Shown: in pieces, positions 13,218 through 25,322 of the stretch | How positions within the stretch are numbered: the stretch's first letter is position 1 | Layout of the letters: every line of letters begins with the position of its first letter | Source of the DNA: Dryas octopetala | Lineage: Eukaryota; Streptophyta; Magnoliopsida; Rosales; Rosaceae | NCBI GenBank assembly: GCA_963921425.1 | Contig: OY992832.1 | Coordinates: 31,577,475 to 31,641,474, forward strand | Length of the DNA stretch: 64,000 nt | Reading direction: 5' to 3' | Notes under the pieces: model-generated | The model's input: only the letters and a program-made list of their open reading frames with translations | Database searches by the model: none | Told to the model about the DNA's origin: nothing | Program-made: the position numbers and the translations under genes

Positions 13218-15029
13218 CTTGTGGCACAGAACTAGCGAATGGTCAAATCCTTGGAAAACCACCTTGGTGGCCAACCCTCAAAGCAACTGACCCCAAAAAC
13301 CTTAGGTGAGCCATACCACATTACCACATGCACCTTAGCTAAGGATGAACACATGAGACATCACCAACTCGCCATGTGGTTATGACCCGAAAAGCACATA
13401 GACCAACCCGCACCACAAGGGATTCGGGTCAACTCCCACGTGGCGGCATTAGATAGGTCCACTTGCCTCCAAGGGAAGACCTTATTCCCTATAAATAGTC
13501 CCCACATTTACTCAGGTAAGGTGAGACACATTTATTACTCTCACCATTTGCCATTAGGCCCTCCACACTGGGCCAGTGAGTGTGTTTGCCACATCTATTT
13601 ATGGATATCAAGTGCTACTTACTAGAGCAAAAAAGTGAGTGTGATACTCATTTGATGTCCATACCCACGTGATGAAGAGAGCAGAGAAAGGATGCATGAC
13701 AAAAGTGGCTGACAGCAGCACAGACACATGCCCCGTGTGGCAACATGAAAAGTCAAACACGTCACCAAATACGTGCCACGCATGAATGGCCCAGATTTTT
13801 TAGCTATTAGAGATCAACGGCCGGCTGTCAACAGGAAAATTTTTGAACTACTGGCAATCGACTTTGTCAGGCCCATCAACGGCTTTTGTTGTTTGTCTGT
13901 TGGAGATCAACGACTAGATATATTTGTCCGTTAGATTTCTGCTATTTAATTCATAAACACCAAGTATCTTACTAGTATTTTTCAATTTAAACAAAAAAAT
14001 TTACTATTAACCTTGTTTCAATTTTTTATTTTGATTTTGATGGTGAAATTGGATAAAAAAATTAAAAAATTTGATAGAAAATAGAATGACATCAAAGACT
14101 ATTTGATTTATTAAACAATAATAAAAACTTAAAATAATTAAAATAATTAATTGGACCGGCCTGACCCGACAATAGCCCGACATGACCCATTATTAGATGG
14201 GTCATAAGCCATAATGAACTTAAGGTTTAAAATAATTGATCTGGCCCGTTGTACATCTTTGATCATGATAACATATGAATGATGCATGCATTTCGAATTG
14301 GTGGAGTTGGTGAGATTATTGCCAATACATTGATCCATATCTCAGCTAAGCAAATATTAACAATTCTTTAATTAATTTCTATTCACCAGAAAAAGACAAT
14401 GTGTATGGTATATTAGAAGCCTATAAGGGTGATTTGAGTGTGTTTTATATATTAATTGCCCAATTGGTAAGCGGTTTTGCATTGACCAAGCTATAAATTA
14501 AAGGGGCTAGCGAGCTTCATCAACTTTATGGGATTTCGTACAAGGATTACTCTTTACACAATTCAATCGGATTTAGCCCCAAATATTAATTTTAAATAGA
14601 AACCTAACTCAATAATTTTTTAGTTAATATGTAAGGTCCAAATTCAAAATTTGAAGCCACATAGAACAACTAGATCAAAGACAAATATGGCATGGTTATT
14701 TACACATTATGCCATTTAGTAGTTAATGCTAGACAAATCCCTCAACTTTAGGGACTAGTCGTTAATTGTTACAGCTTTGATACGTTTCTCAATAATATTT
14801 GTATTGTAGGTTCCTTAGTATATATGTATATGTATATAAGGTATTTTACAAAGTCAAATTTCAAAATTTAATCGACATGTGGGTTAATTGTAATTTGCTA
14901 GTGTAGGTGTTTTAGTTGATGTAGGCTCCTTAGTTATGTTTTAGGTTATTTAGTATATAAAATTTTTCTTACGAACATAAATTTCAAAACTTAATTGGTG
15001 TAGGTTCTTTAGTTATGTTCTTGGTTCCT
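13218..15029. other. Intergenic, with a degraded LTR-like promoter segment
   Basis: From about 13225 to 13625 the sequence looks like the promoter half of a degraded LTR, with CCCTATAAATAGTCCCC near 13487. The hAT element at 12537 sits inside this older sequence. No LTR borders were found. From 13640 to 15029 no gene or clear repeat border is seen. Confidence 0.4.
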
Positions 15030-15038
15030 TATTATATA

Positions 15039-15477
15039 GGATTTTTTTTTATATTTAGTACCTGAACTTTGACCATTGTCTTAATGTGGTACTTAAACTT
15101 TTATTTGTCCTAATTGAGTACCTAAACTTTTATTTTGTGTCTAATAGGTACCAAAATGAATTTCTGTTAAAATTATCAACAAAAGTTAGGGGCAATATAG
15201 TCATTTCAAAAAATTTATATTTATATTTTAATTTTAATTTTTAATTTTTTTGTTTGTTATGTGTTTTTTTTTAATAATTTTAAACATATAAAGAAAATAA
15301 TTAAAATATACTTTGACTATATTGCCCCTAATTTTTATTGACAATTTTAACAAAAATTCATTTTGGTACCTATTAGACACAAAATAAAAGTTTAGGTACT
15401 CAATTGGGACAAATAAAAGTTTAGGTACCACATTAAGATAAGGGTCAAAGTTTAGGTACTAAATATGAAATAAACCC
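15039..15477. mobile_element. Mutator-like foldback MITE with 9-bp TSD
   Basis: A 439-bp element with inverted arms of roughly 170 bp (left arm GTACCTGAACTTTGACC..., right arm its reverse complement). It starts GGATTT and ends AAACCC. Perfect 9-bp duplications TATTATATA flank it at 15030..15038 and 15478..15486. The 9-bp duplication and long arms indicate the Mutator superfamily. Confidence 0.9.
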
Positions 15478-15486
15478 TATTATATA

Positions 15487-16231
15487 TTTACAAAGTCAAA
15501 TTCTAAAGCTTAATTGATTTGTTTGGTGTAGGTGTCTTATCTGGTGTAGCCTAGGTGCCTTGTTTGGTCACGTAGGTGTTATTTGCTGTAAGTTAATTTT
15601 ATTTATAATTTTGGAGTTTTTTTATCTGTTTATTATTGTATGACTGCATGAAGCGTTCAAACAATAAATTATAAGCATTTAAAGCACAAAACATGCATTT
15701 AATTTAAAACACCTGGTGAATAGTCAAGTGGTGAAATTAGTATAAAATGGGGTTGAGGGCATAGGAGGAATTTACAAAATCTGAAATTTGAAAATAGAAA
15801 GTGGAGTGAATTGGTAAATAATCGAAGGGATTTAAATATATAAAAATAATGACATGAGTTTTAATGGAAGAAACATATATTGCATGTAGATTTCTCTAAT
15901 TTACTATATTCTAATTATTATATTGTAGGACAACCCCTCAACTACCATTTCCACTCTCAACATGTTGAAGCCGTAAACCCTGCAGTACGTAAGGATGTCA
16001 TTGCCATTGGTCCACCTTTTATTTGGAAGCTAATAAATCAGTCATCACATTAATTAATTAAATTAGAATATTAATGTTATTATTTATTATTAAATCTATT
16101 ATGGAGTTTTACAAAAAATGACCCTGCTCGTTGGATTAGGTCGGCTGAATTAGGTTGGATTATACTAAATTGGAATGAATGGATTGTATTTTATTATACA
16201 AAATTTTTAGGTCTATTTAACATGAATTAAG
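15487..16231. other. AT-rich intergenic sequence
   Basis: Nothing recognisable; no ORF or repeat border. Confidence 0.5.
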
Positions 16232-16344
16232 TGTTGAGAGAAATCTCACATTGAAGATGTGAGGGGCTTGTTAGTAGCTTATAAGAGTTTGGGCTACTTC
16301 TCTCATTGCCAATTGATTTTAGGATAGATGCCTAGATTTCTTCA
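16232..16344 (+). repeat. Short LTR of a TRIM-like retrotransposon
   Basis: The segment starts TGTTGAGAGAAATCTCAC and ends TTCTTCA, so it has TG...CA borders over 113 bp. It is followed at once by TGGTATCAGAGCC, the primer-binding site for initiator tRNA-Met. The tiny LTR is typical of TRIMs. No 3' LTR partner is found within the next kilobase. Confidence 0.65.
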
Positions 16345-16357
16345 TGGTATCAGAGCC
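16345..16357 (+). other. tRNA-iMet primer-binding site of the TRIM-like element
   Basis: TGGTATCAGAGCC directly abuts the LTR end, the standard arrangement for plant Copia/TRIM elements. Confidence 0.75.
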
Positions 16358-16634
16358 AGGTTATCCACGTGATGCACCTAACGACCACTCGTTCTCCCAC
16401 GTCACCCAATATAAATTGTTCACGCTATGTGATTGAAGTTGGATGCTTAAGCCGTTGTCTCTCGCCTTCAACGTGTGATTGAGGTTATTGTGGCTATCTT
16501 CTAAGATAATGTAATAGGGTGGCTCATACTTTGCACGTTTTGCTCTTTCTTGTGACTCATTTTGTCCAAGAGGATTGTGTTATCACATAAGTTTTGCTTC
16601 AATAAATGCTTTGGCTATAAAAAAAAAAAAAAAG
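16358..16634 (+). mobile_element. TRIM internal remnant ending in AATAAA and an A-run
   Basis: Non-coding sequence follows the primer-binding site. It ends with AATAAA at 16601..16606 and an A-run from about 16618 to 16634, as in a polyadenylated transcript copy. No second LTR is present. Confidence 0.4.
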
Positions 16635-19057
16635 GTCCGTTAATTTTAGGTACCAAATTGTAATGTTTTTTTTATTTTGATTACCAAAACTTTTATGTCA
16701 TTTTACTTTAGATACTAAATTTCAGTTTATATACCAACTTTAAAAAATATGGTTATATCGAACTGTGACTGTCTAAACAGTCATAACTTTTTAATTGATT
16801 TGTTGTTTTTTCAATATTTACAAGGCTTAAACTTTAATGTTTAGTCTCTGTGTTATAGTTATTCATCTCCCAAGTTTAAATCAGAAGCATTAAACCCTTA
16901 TAAATTTTGAATTTTTATGAATTTGAAACAATTACAACTGTATAGCAAACCGATTTGTGACATAATCCAAAATGTCTTGCTCTAGGTTAGTACCTAAAAT
17001 AAAAAAAAATTAGTGTCTTACTGCTTTACTAAAAAACTATTGATATTTGATATTTAATCCTAATTGTCTACAAAAAAAAATGCATCATGTAATTTTTTAA
17101 ATTCTTGTCTTGGTACAGTACTATTTTAATCCAATATAATACAATTAAATACAATCCAATATGTCCAGTACCAACCAGTTTGGCATAATTGGGGAAATAC
17201 TAGTTCTGGGTTTTGGGCCTTTTGGCCCGCAATTGCATTTGGTTTTCGTAGTTTTAATGTTGTCAATTTTGTCCTTGTGTAGTTGTATAGTTGTGCTTTA
17301 TGTTTTTTTTTTTTCAATCTTAGGACAATTTTTAAAAAACTTAAATTTCCAATTTGCACATAAATTATTGAATTGTTTTCAAGAAAAATTTTATTGGGGA
17401 TTGAAAGATCACCTTATGAGCTTTCTAAAACTATATTCAATTTTCAATTTCATAATTAATTGCTAAATAAATTAAGGCTTGTAAAATTTTTAGAGTTTGA
17501 ACTTTAAGTTTGGGATTTCTTTGAATTTTTGTTTGAAAATCAAATTTAAGGCTACATACATGATTTTTTATTATTCTTGAATAAAATTTGTAAGTTTAAA
17601 TAAGTTATTAGTTTCGATTTGAAAAAAAATTTCACGTTTGGTGCAAAATGTTCTAAAATTGCAACGACATAAAACACAAGGACCAAATTAGCAAAAGTGA
17701 AAAGCACGAGGACAAAAATTGACTTTGACACAAAACACAGGGACCAAAAATGTAGTTTACCCTAATTTTAATTAGAGAAAAGTATTTTTGTTTAGCAAAT
17801 ATGAACGTCAAGGCCCATTATCTGTTGCCCTAGGAGTTTGGGCTGATCGAGTGAAAATTGCTGATGATAGACCGAATTAAAGCGGGCCTAGAAATTACCT
17901 CTTTTCATGCCACACGAAATCTTGAATTAACATGAGCCAGTCCATAGGGCCCAGCAGCTCAACGTCACACAAACAAGAGCCCTATCCCAGTCCACTGTCC
18001 AGCCCAAAACATAAACTTGGTATTGGAATGGAAACACAAGGTGGGCCTAGTGGACCATTGCCAGCAGTGAGAAATTATCATGGCTTCTGCCAAAAGTTGT
18101 TGGAATACAATCCATTTCAAACAAAGAGATCTAATAAACGATTGTACAGCATCCCACAATAAACTAAAAAAAAATTGTGGATGTGCCTTTTTTAAAATTA
18201 TATATATATTTATAGTTTTTTTAGAGTTCAGTCCATTTTATGAGTCTTTCTTAGACTAAGATCGGTAGTGATTTAGAGTTTTTAATTAAGTCCTTTTATT
18301 TTTCTTCTTTGATGGCTTTATATTAGGTTTTAACTCATAGATTTTGAGCGGACTCTACACCCTACGAAGGAAATACCCTTCAAATCAGAAAAAGACTTTA
18401 TTATAAATTAAAATGATTTTCTTATAAATTATTATGAATTAAAAAAATTTGCTTATAAATTTTAAAACACCCCCGGTTTTCATCTAAAAACTATTTTTCT
18501 AAAGAAACTAAGTCTAATTATCTTTATTTCAAATATCTATACTCTTTCAAATTTTGTTGCGGATGGTCAATGATTATTTAGTCTAGTGGATGATACAAAG
18601 TCTTAATTTTTTAGAGAATATCATAAGTTCAAAATTTATGAATGATAAATAATCAATAAAAAATAGATTAGATTCATATACGCCTCTTCTAAGATAAGAA
18701 GAGATTTTAGTTAGTTAGGTTGGATTGGATGAGTGAATGAATTAGGTGCTACTTTAGCTAGCTTTGGCATGCAAGAGGGAGAGGCTAAGTAGAGCTAAGC
18801 CAAAAATTAAGTTAGGTGGCAATCTAGGAGGATGTAGATTCGGAGAACCGTGCGTTTTTCATCACCGCTACTAATTGATCGAAGGTGGTATTATTAAGGT
18901 GGGCCAGACATTTGCATTTGCATTTGCAGGCCCATATATATACTTGTGGCCCTCCTCTCCTCTGCCTTCCCAGACGTCCTTGTCCCCTATCCCTTTCACA
19001 AATAAGCATGTTTATATAACCATATGATTCACATCACAAAATATATAAATATATATA
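16635..19057. other. Intergenic, degenerate repeats only
   Basis: AT-rich, with decayed MITE-like phrases (about 16635-17040 and 17130-17760, with weak inverted similarity between the ends). The ORFs at 17126-17466 and 17932-18162 have no recognisable domain and are probably chance. Confidence 0.5.
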
Positions 19058-19067
19058 TACATGTATA

Positions 19068-19315
19068 CAGGCTCCTTCTGTTGAGATATATCTCAACTTA
19101 TTTATGTTGAGGTATAGCCTGTTGGGGCCCACACGAGTCGTTTTGTGTCGATCCGAACCGTTCAATTTTTACATCTCCATAGATAGATCATCCTTACAAA
19201 AAATTAGCCAAATCGGAAATCATTTGCCTATCTAAACAAAACGACTCGTGTAGGCCCCAACAAAGTCATACCTCAACATAAATAAGTTGAGGTATACCTC
19301 AACAGAAGGAGCCTG
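19068..19315. mobile_element. 248-bp foldback MITE with 10-bp flanking duplication
   Basis: The termini CAGGCTCCTTCTGTTGAG and the reverse complement at the right end delimit 248 bp whose arms extend about 95 bp. TACATGTATA is repeated exactly at 19058..19067 and 19316..19325. The flanks are AT-rich and partly palindromic, so the duplication could be 9 or 10 bp. A Mutator-type origin is most likely. Confidence 0.75.
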
Positions 19316-19356
19316 TACATGTATATATACTGACAGTAATATATATATATATAAAC

Positions 19357-19377
19357 TTTAGGGTTTAGGGTTTAGGG
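19357..19377 (+). repeat. Interstitial telomeric repeat, three TTTAGGG units
   Basis: Three perfect plant telomere units lie between two copies of a 20-bp segment TGACAGTAAT(AT)n (19331..19350 and 19381..19400). Confidence 0.9.
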
Positions 19378-19400
19378 TGCTGACAGTAATATATATATAT

Positions 19401-21490
19401 ATTGTTTAGCCAGTATATTACTGTCAATATCATTTACCTTTTTATTTGATAAATTGTATTTGTTTGTATAATTCAGATGACCAAACAATTGTACAAATTT
19501 GGCTGATTTTTTTACAAGAACGACTCTTAAGAAGGGACCTAAGAAATGAACGGTCCCGATCATTGAATTTCCCGCTTTGTGGTTCCTAGTGATTAATTAA
19601 GTGAGCGTTGGTTGAATTCTTTGTTCTATGGTGAGTAAGTAATTATTTATATATATACATATATATGTCTTTGGAAAAATAGGCCTTCTAAAAGCATCCG
19701 GCACTGGTCGTAGTCACTACTACGTACACAGCACTCACTGATGATAACTATATATATGACTATATGAGGGCCTTATACGAGGTATACTTCATTTTATATA
19801 ATTAGATATCATTTGTAAGACTTACTCTCAACTATAGTTTGATGATCAAAGTCATATTACTCTTTGAAAAAAAATTAGATAATTGAAAACTATTAAACCA
19901 TCTCATTGTGATTAAATAAATAGACGAAAATAGTAATTTCGGTAAACACTTGAAATGATGACTTTTTAATCATATAGTTAAATAATATTTTTTTTTTTGT
20001 GTGCAGAAATGATAATTGAATTAAGATTTAGAAAATAGCTTTGATAATTGAATTATAATGTAAAGTAAATCCCATAAATAATACATTCTTATAATTAAAA
20101 TGAGGTATACCTCATTAATTAAAGGACTTATATTATATGTGTATATATATATATATATATGGAAGATGAATAGATGGAACAGAACAACATGCATGCCTAC
20201 CTAACTTGCTTCAAGTTCAAGTCTTTCTAGCTATTCTCATGAAATTAATAGCATCCAATACTATTAAAGTATTAAGTCTATAATACAGCTAGCATACCCA
20301 TGATGAAGCTCTTAATTTGCAAGAATATTTGGCACTCCTCTGTTCCAAACTTCCAATTGGATAACTTAAAATTAAAGTATACTATATTTGTACGGATAGC
20401 TAGCAAGGTTAGGCGCGCTGATCAAATGCCAATTAGCTATTAGTTAGCATTTAATCTGCTTGATTAATTGAACAATCACAATCAACCTCTTAATTAATTT
20501 TGAGGTCGGTCTGTTACAATCTTTTTATTCCAAATTAATTAATGATATAGTACATCGTGAGTTACAAATTAATTAATAATCACTTGTACATGCATGATGC
20601 ATGTGACTGTGAATACGCAGCTGCAGTTGGATTTGCAGATCGAGTGCAGGCTGAGCATGCCCAAAGCAATGAAAGATATTGAGGTCATGATCTGATCAAA
20701 AGATCATACATGCAGATGCAGTCTTATAGATATTCAGGTGATCTCAAAAGATCTCCAAAGCAAACCAAGATTTGAAGTAGCTAAAAAGCAATATTTGAAG
20801 AAGACCCATATCATATATTATGGCCATGGGCCATATATGTCAATTATAAAGAACCACATACAGCACCCACAGATAAAAAAGATAGAACTTACTTTGTCGA
20901 TCGATCCATGGTGGGGTAATACCATGCATGTGCTGTGAAAAGTGAATATATAACGTCAAACACTTGAAATCATCATGATTTCAGGAGGTCATTGTGCATG
21001 TGACATCAAACACATTAATTTAATATTCGATCAAAAGTCCATCTGCTCCCGGTTGGTCTGACATTTACTATTTAAGATCTATTGTATACATTGTTCAAAC
21101 TAATAAACCTCTTCTTCAACATATATAGTCAAGCATTTTAATTTAATTATATCGAAACAAAAAGCATGACACCCTCTTGATGTTGACCAGAAAACAAAAG
21201 GCCCAAATAACCATATATTTTGTGTTTTTCAATTATGGGGTGCTAGCTAAGGTATAGAACTCATTAACTCACCGGTTTTCCTATGATGAATACTTCTCAA
21301 ACAAAATTTTGTTTATAGATAGTTAGCTAGATAGCCTAGATAGATACATAATATTATCTAGTATAAATACTTGTAATAATTACATTGGTACTAAAAATAT
21401 CAACTATTATTTTAATTTTTTAATCTAATGAATATAACGATATTTTATTTGTTCATATATAACCTATTTGAATCTCATATATTTATGAAA
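19401..21490. other. AT-rich intergenic sequence
   Basis: No gene recognised. An 18-bp perfect palindrome centred on TGAGGTATACCTCA lies at 20099..20116 and resembles one inside the 19068 MITE. Confidence 0.5.
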
Positions 21491-21742
21491 ATATGTGTGG
21501 GACCATAATTTCATTTTCAATAGGACCTTAGAGGAAAAGGGTAGGGCCTAAGAGATAAGGAGGGGATCTATTCTTAAGAATGAGGCCCATAAAAAGGTAT
21601 AAGGTAGAGGACCCTTAACATTACATAAAAGGAATCATATATAGCAATTTAGGGAGATATCATACTGAGAAGGCTATCTACACTTGTGCAAATGCACAAA
21701 AGGACATGCCTGTCAAGCAAAGGGACCCGTGCGAAACATGGA

Positions 21743-22650
21743 TGTGGGACCATGGATAAATTCTACATGGGACCTATGTCACAAGTTTGAAGTGGGTCCG
21801 AAAAGAATTAGAGAAAGGCATAGGGCCCCTAGATATTATATGAAAAGGGGGTACCTTGACTTAGAGGATGGGACCTATACCCTTATAAATATAATGGGAC
21901 CAATAAACAAAGGTTCTATCACCTATAACAAAGGGGGTGCCTTGATTTAAAGAATAGGACCCATACTTGTGAAAGTCTAAAAGGGTCCTATGGATGAGGC
22001 ACCATCACCAACAACGCCGGGGATACAAACACCATAAAATTGGAGGACCCATTGAGCACAGAGTAAGGGGAACAATCGCCACACACACTTAGGAGGGCTG
22101 GATGCTTCCAAATGTATGAATACATCCAAATCACTGGAACCACCCGACCCCATGGATCCATCCAAGCTCGCGGATGGGTCCATGCTCCTACCCAAACTCG
22201 CGGATGCTTCCAATTACAAGCACACGGAGGTATTACTATACAAACCACGTCTAAAGGGACCTAAGAACTTCATGTTCTACTAGGAAACCAATTCCCATAC
22301 GAATTAAATGGCTTGAATCCTCTCCAAACAAGGATTCAGGTATAGGAGTTCAATCCAACATGGATTATACTTCCCGGTGATTACAAGTTTAAATCAACTT
22401 ACAATCCTAAGGGCATAGGGATTAAATCATCCCCTATAAATAGACTCTCATAAGATCATTCAAAGGTACGTAATTCTAGAGCTCTAAGCCCACTGCTTTG
22501 AGTTGATATTGATCTTGCTTACTGACTTGACCGTCGGAGAGCCTTTGGCCGACACCACACCGGTGTCACCATACCTCCGAAGGTTTTTCTTGTGTTTACA
22601 GGACCCATCGTTTTCTGAGTTTAGCTACTTGGAGAATTCGTGTTACAACA
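21743..22650 (+). repeat. 5' LTR of the Tat element
   Basis: 908 bp, TGTGGG...ACAACA. It carries a TATA box, CCTATAAATAG, at 22433..22443. No mismatch to the 3' LTR was seen in the segments compared, and there is no length difference. Confidence 0.95.
22433..22443 (+). promoter_or_regulatory. TATA box in the 5' LTR
   Basis: CCTATAAATAG, about 210 bp before the LTR end, is the probable core promoter of the genomic RNA. The same site recurs in the 3' LTR at 33476..33486. Confidence 0.7.
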
Positions 22651-22672
22651 ATTGGTGCTTTCATTGAGAGCA
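22651..22672 (+). other. Primer-binding site region
   Basis: The sequence right after the LTR, TTGGTGCTTTCATTGAGAG, occupies the primer-binding position and starts with the TGG expected opposite a tRNA CCA end. I could not match it confidently to a specific tRNA. Confidence 0.6.
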
Positions 22673-22739
22673 GAATCAAGAACTTCTCGTTTTTGGATTT
22701 TGCTCTTTGATCTTTTCAAACTCATTTTTTCTGGAACCT

Positions 22740-25322
22740 ATGGCGGAAGAGATGACTTTGGGTGTTACTACAAATGGGCACCCCCTGACGTCAACTACTG
22801 TTGAGCTGGCGGCTCAACGAGTTGAAAAAGAGCTTGACCGTGTGGAAGTCCACACCACTGATGATGATAGCCAGCCGGACCCTCCTCGACAAGAGCCCAA
22901 CGAGTACCAAGTCGCTTTGCGGCGCATGGAGGATCAAACCCAAGCGGCCCTTGAGGCTATGAGGAAGGATATTCAATTGATGAGTGAGGCTCTAAGGGCT
23001 AGCAATCAAGAGCCCCGCGGAAGAACTTCTCGCCGGTCCCATAGGGAACGAGGAAGGAGCCGCGTACGGGATACAAGTGGAAGAACTCGGCTAACTCGCC
23101 AAGAAAAGCAAAAAGAAAAGGTGGGGGAACCCCCACAAGAATCCCTCCGCAATTTGTCTGGGGGTCCTAATCGCCAGGCGAGGAGCCCCCAAGGAGGCAA
23201 TGAGCAACCAACAGGTCGCGGACCCATCGGGCCTGCTGCAGAAAGCCGTCGGACCGGTCCGATATCGCCTATCCGTGGAACACCCATCCGGGTTCCGGGT
23301 ATGAGGAATGAAGGACCATCACGGCAAGGTCCAAACCCGAATATGGGCAACGTTGCGGATATCATACCACCCCCACGTCGCTCCCCACCTAGGACTACAC
23401 GGTCCCGGCCCGATTCTTCATACTCATCTCACGCTTCTAGTGGACCCTCGAGCGATACGCGTCGCTCCGAAAGTTTAGTTAGTCACCGAGCGATGGAGAG
23501 GATGCTTAATCAGCGGATGGAACAATTTCGCGTCGACTGGAGGGATCCACATGAAGCTTGGTTGGAGAGCGAAATCCTTCGCGTAAATGAGTCCCCCCTT
23601 GAGGATCACATCCTCCGAGTTAGAGCCCCGGAGCGTTTTTCTATGCCAAGGTTCAAATACTTTAAGGGAGACTCGGACCCAATGAGTCACATTAGGATGT
23701 ATCGAAACTCGATGGCACCATATGATGACAATGATGCCTGGATGTGTAAGATATTCCCCTCAAGTCTGGAAGGGTCCGCATTAACTTGGTATCACTCTCT
23801 ACCACCTCGGTCCATTACTAATTTTACCGGCTTATGCTCTTCATTTGTGAAACATTACTCCGCTTACCGAGATATCAAAAAAGATACGGACCATCTCTTT
23901 ACCCTCAAGCAGGGGGAGGACGAATCCCTCCGGGACTTTGTAAAACGATTCAAGTCCGAGGTGGCAAAAATTGAAAAATGTGATGACAACATGGCGGCTG
24001 TGGCCTTTAGGCGGGCACTACCTGTGGAGTCCGCATTATATGGATCTTTGGTTAAAAAAGGTACCCTCACGTTTGCTCAAACGTTAATGAAGGCGGAAAA
24101 GTACATTAGGTGGGATGACGAGAAACGGGGGGCATATGTAAGGAAGGAAGATAAAAGCACGCGGAGGAATCGTCAAGAGGATGGAGCCCCTAAACGAAAT
24201 GACAGATCCCCTAGAAGAGGTGATAGGCCCGAGAAATATGGGACCGCGGAGAAGAGGAAGAGGGAGGATCGTGCAAATTCGGACCGTGACAAATATACAC
24301 CTTTGAGACTTCCAATTAATCAAGTCCTTTACATGATCAAGGACCAACCATGGGTGAAACGTCCACCCCCTATAAAGTCGGATGCAAGCAAAAAATTTCC
24401 GGATAGGTACTGCGCCTTCCACAAGTCTAAGGGGCATCTAACCAGGGATTGCATAGCACTTCGTGAGCATATTGAAGAACTTTTAGAGCAAGGATATTGT
24501 TGGGAATTCGTAAAGGATGAAGCATTAAAGCGGAGGCCTGAAAAGCAAGATAGACAAAGATCCCCAGATTCGGATCCACCACCAAAGAAGCCAACCATGA
24601 ACTTGCAATGCATCCTCTCCGAACCAGATTACTTAGGCTCCACAAGAAAGGAAAGGGAGCATAGTTGCAAGAAGGCGAGGGAGGTCTTGGTGGCGCCTTC
24701 CCAGGACCTATCCGGGATTGATCTCATGAACTTCTCCGAGCAAGACGCCGCGGCATTGCACTCTCCCCATGAGGACGCTTTGGTTATCACCATCCAAGTT
24801 GCTCATGCCACAGCGGGCCGTGTCTTGATAGATAATGGAGCATCCGTTAATGTGCTTTTCAAAACGGCGGTTGAGCGCATGGGTTTAATTGAGGATATCA
24901 CCCCCGTTTCTAAACCGCTCATGGCCTTTGACGGAAGCTTGGTTCACACCATCGGCACTATCTCACTACCAGTGGTGGCGGGGTCAAGAAGCCCACTCAC
25001 GCCATTCATGGTAGTCGATTGCCCCACACCTTACAACGCTATCCTTGGGCGACCATGGCTCCATCGCATGAAAGCAGTCCCTTCCACCTACCATCAGGTC
25101 TTGAAGTTCCCAACAAAGGAAGGGATCCAAGAAATCCGGGGGGATCAAGCAACCGCCCGAAGTTGCGCGGTAATGGGTCTGAAAGAAATAAAAAAATCGA
25201 TTGGTCCCTTGATACCTCCAAAAGCACAGGACGTATCCAGAGCACAGACCAAAACGCCCGAAGATGATGCATCCGTCTCAGGGACTCAGAACCTTGGGGA
25301 CCCCAAAGAAAAATCCGATTAG
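22740..25322 (+). CDS. Gag-protease polyprotein of the Tat element
   Basis: 860 residues from ATG 22740 (MAEEMTLG...) to TAG at 25320-25322. Residues about 60-290 are Arg/Pro/Ser-rich and probably disordered. The retrotransposon gag domain lies at about 300-440 (LTWYHSLPPRSITNF, LRDFVKRF). A CX2HX4-5HX4C knuckle (YCAFHKSKGHLTRDC) is near 556-570. The aspartic protease is near 680-790 with the active site LIDNGAS, the DNG variant of DTG seen in this lineage. Gag packages the RNA and the protease matures the polyprotein (family knowledge). The frame stays open past the TAG into pol, so this is the first part of a longer readthrough product. There are no internal stops. Confidence 0.93.
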   Translation: MAEEMTLGVTTNGHPLTSTTVELAAQRVEKELDRVEVHTTDDDSQPDPPRQEPNEYQVALRRMEDQTQAALEAMRKDIQLMSEALRASNQEPRGRTSRRSHRERGRSRVRDTSGRTRLTRQEKQKEKVGEPPQESLRNLSGGPNRQARSPQGGNEQPTGRGPIGPAAESRRTGPISPIRGTPIRVPGMRNEGPSRQGPNPNMGNVADIIPPPRRSPPRTTRSRPDSSYSSHASSGPSSDTRRSESLVSHRAMERMLNQRMEQFRVDWRDPHEAWLESEILRVNESPLEDHILRVRAPERFSMPRFKYFKGDSDPMSHIRMYRNSMAPYDDNDAWMCKIFPSSLEGSALTWYHSLPPRSITNFTGLCSSFVKHYSAYRDIKKDTDHLFTLKQGEDESLRDFVKRFKSEVAKIEKCDDNMAAVAFRRALPVESALYGSLVKKGTLTFAQTLMKAEKYIRWDDEKRGAYVRKEDKSTRRNRQEDGAPKRNDRSPRRGDRPEKYGTAEKRKREDRANSDRDKYTPLRLPINQVLYMIKDQPWVKRPPPIKSDASKKFPDRYCAFHKSKGHLTRDCIALREHIEELLEQGYCWEFVKDEALKRRPEKQDRQRSPDSDPPPKKPTMNLQCILSEPDYLGSTRKEREHSCKKAREVLVAPSQDLSGIDLMNFSEQDAAALHSPHEDALVITIQVAHATAGRVLIDNGASVNVLFKTAVERMGLIEDITPVSKPLMAFDGSLVHTIGTISLPVVAGSRSPLTPFMVVDCPTPYNAILGRPWLHRMKAVPSTYHQVLKFPTKEGIQEIRGDQATARSCAVMGLKEIKKSIGPLIPPKAQDVSRAQTKTPEDDASVSGTQNLGDPKEKSD

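Noticed and set aside
17932..18162. 76-codon ORF
   Set aside because: No recognisable family; overlapped by a comparable ORF on the other strand.
21977..22248. Minus-strand ORFs within the LTRs (also at 33020..33291)
   Set aside because: They recur because the LTRs are identical, and have no domain.
22707..22739. Upstream TTG extension of gag
   Set aside because: The frame is open, but TTG is not a normal plant start. ATG at 22740 begins MAEEM and is the better choice.
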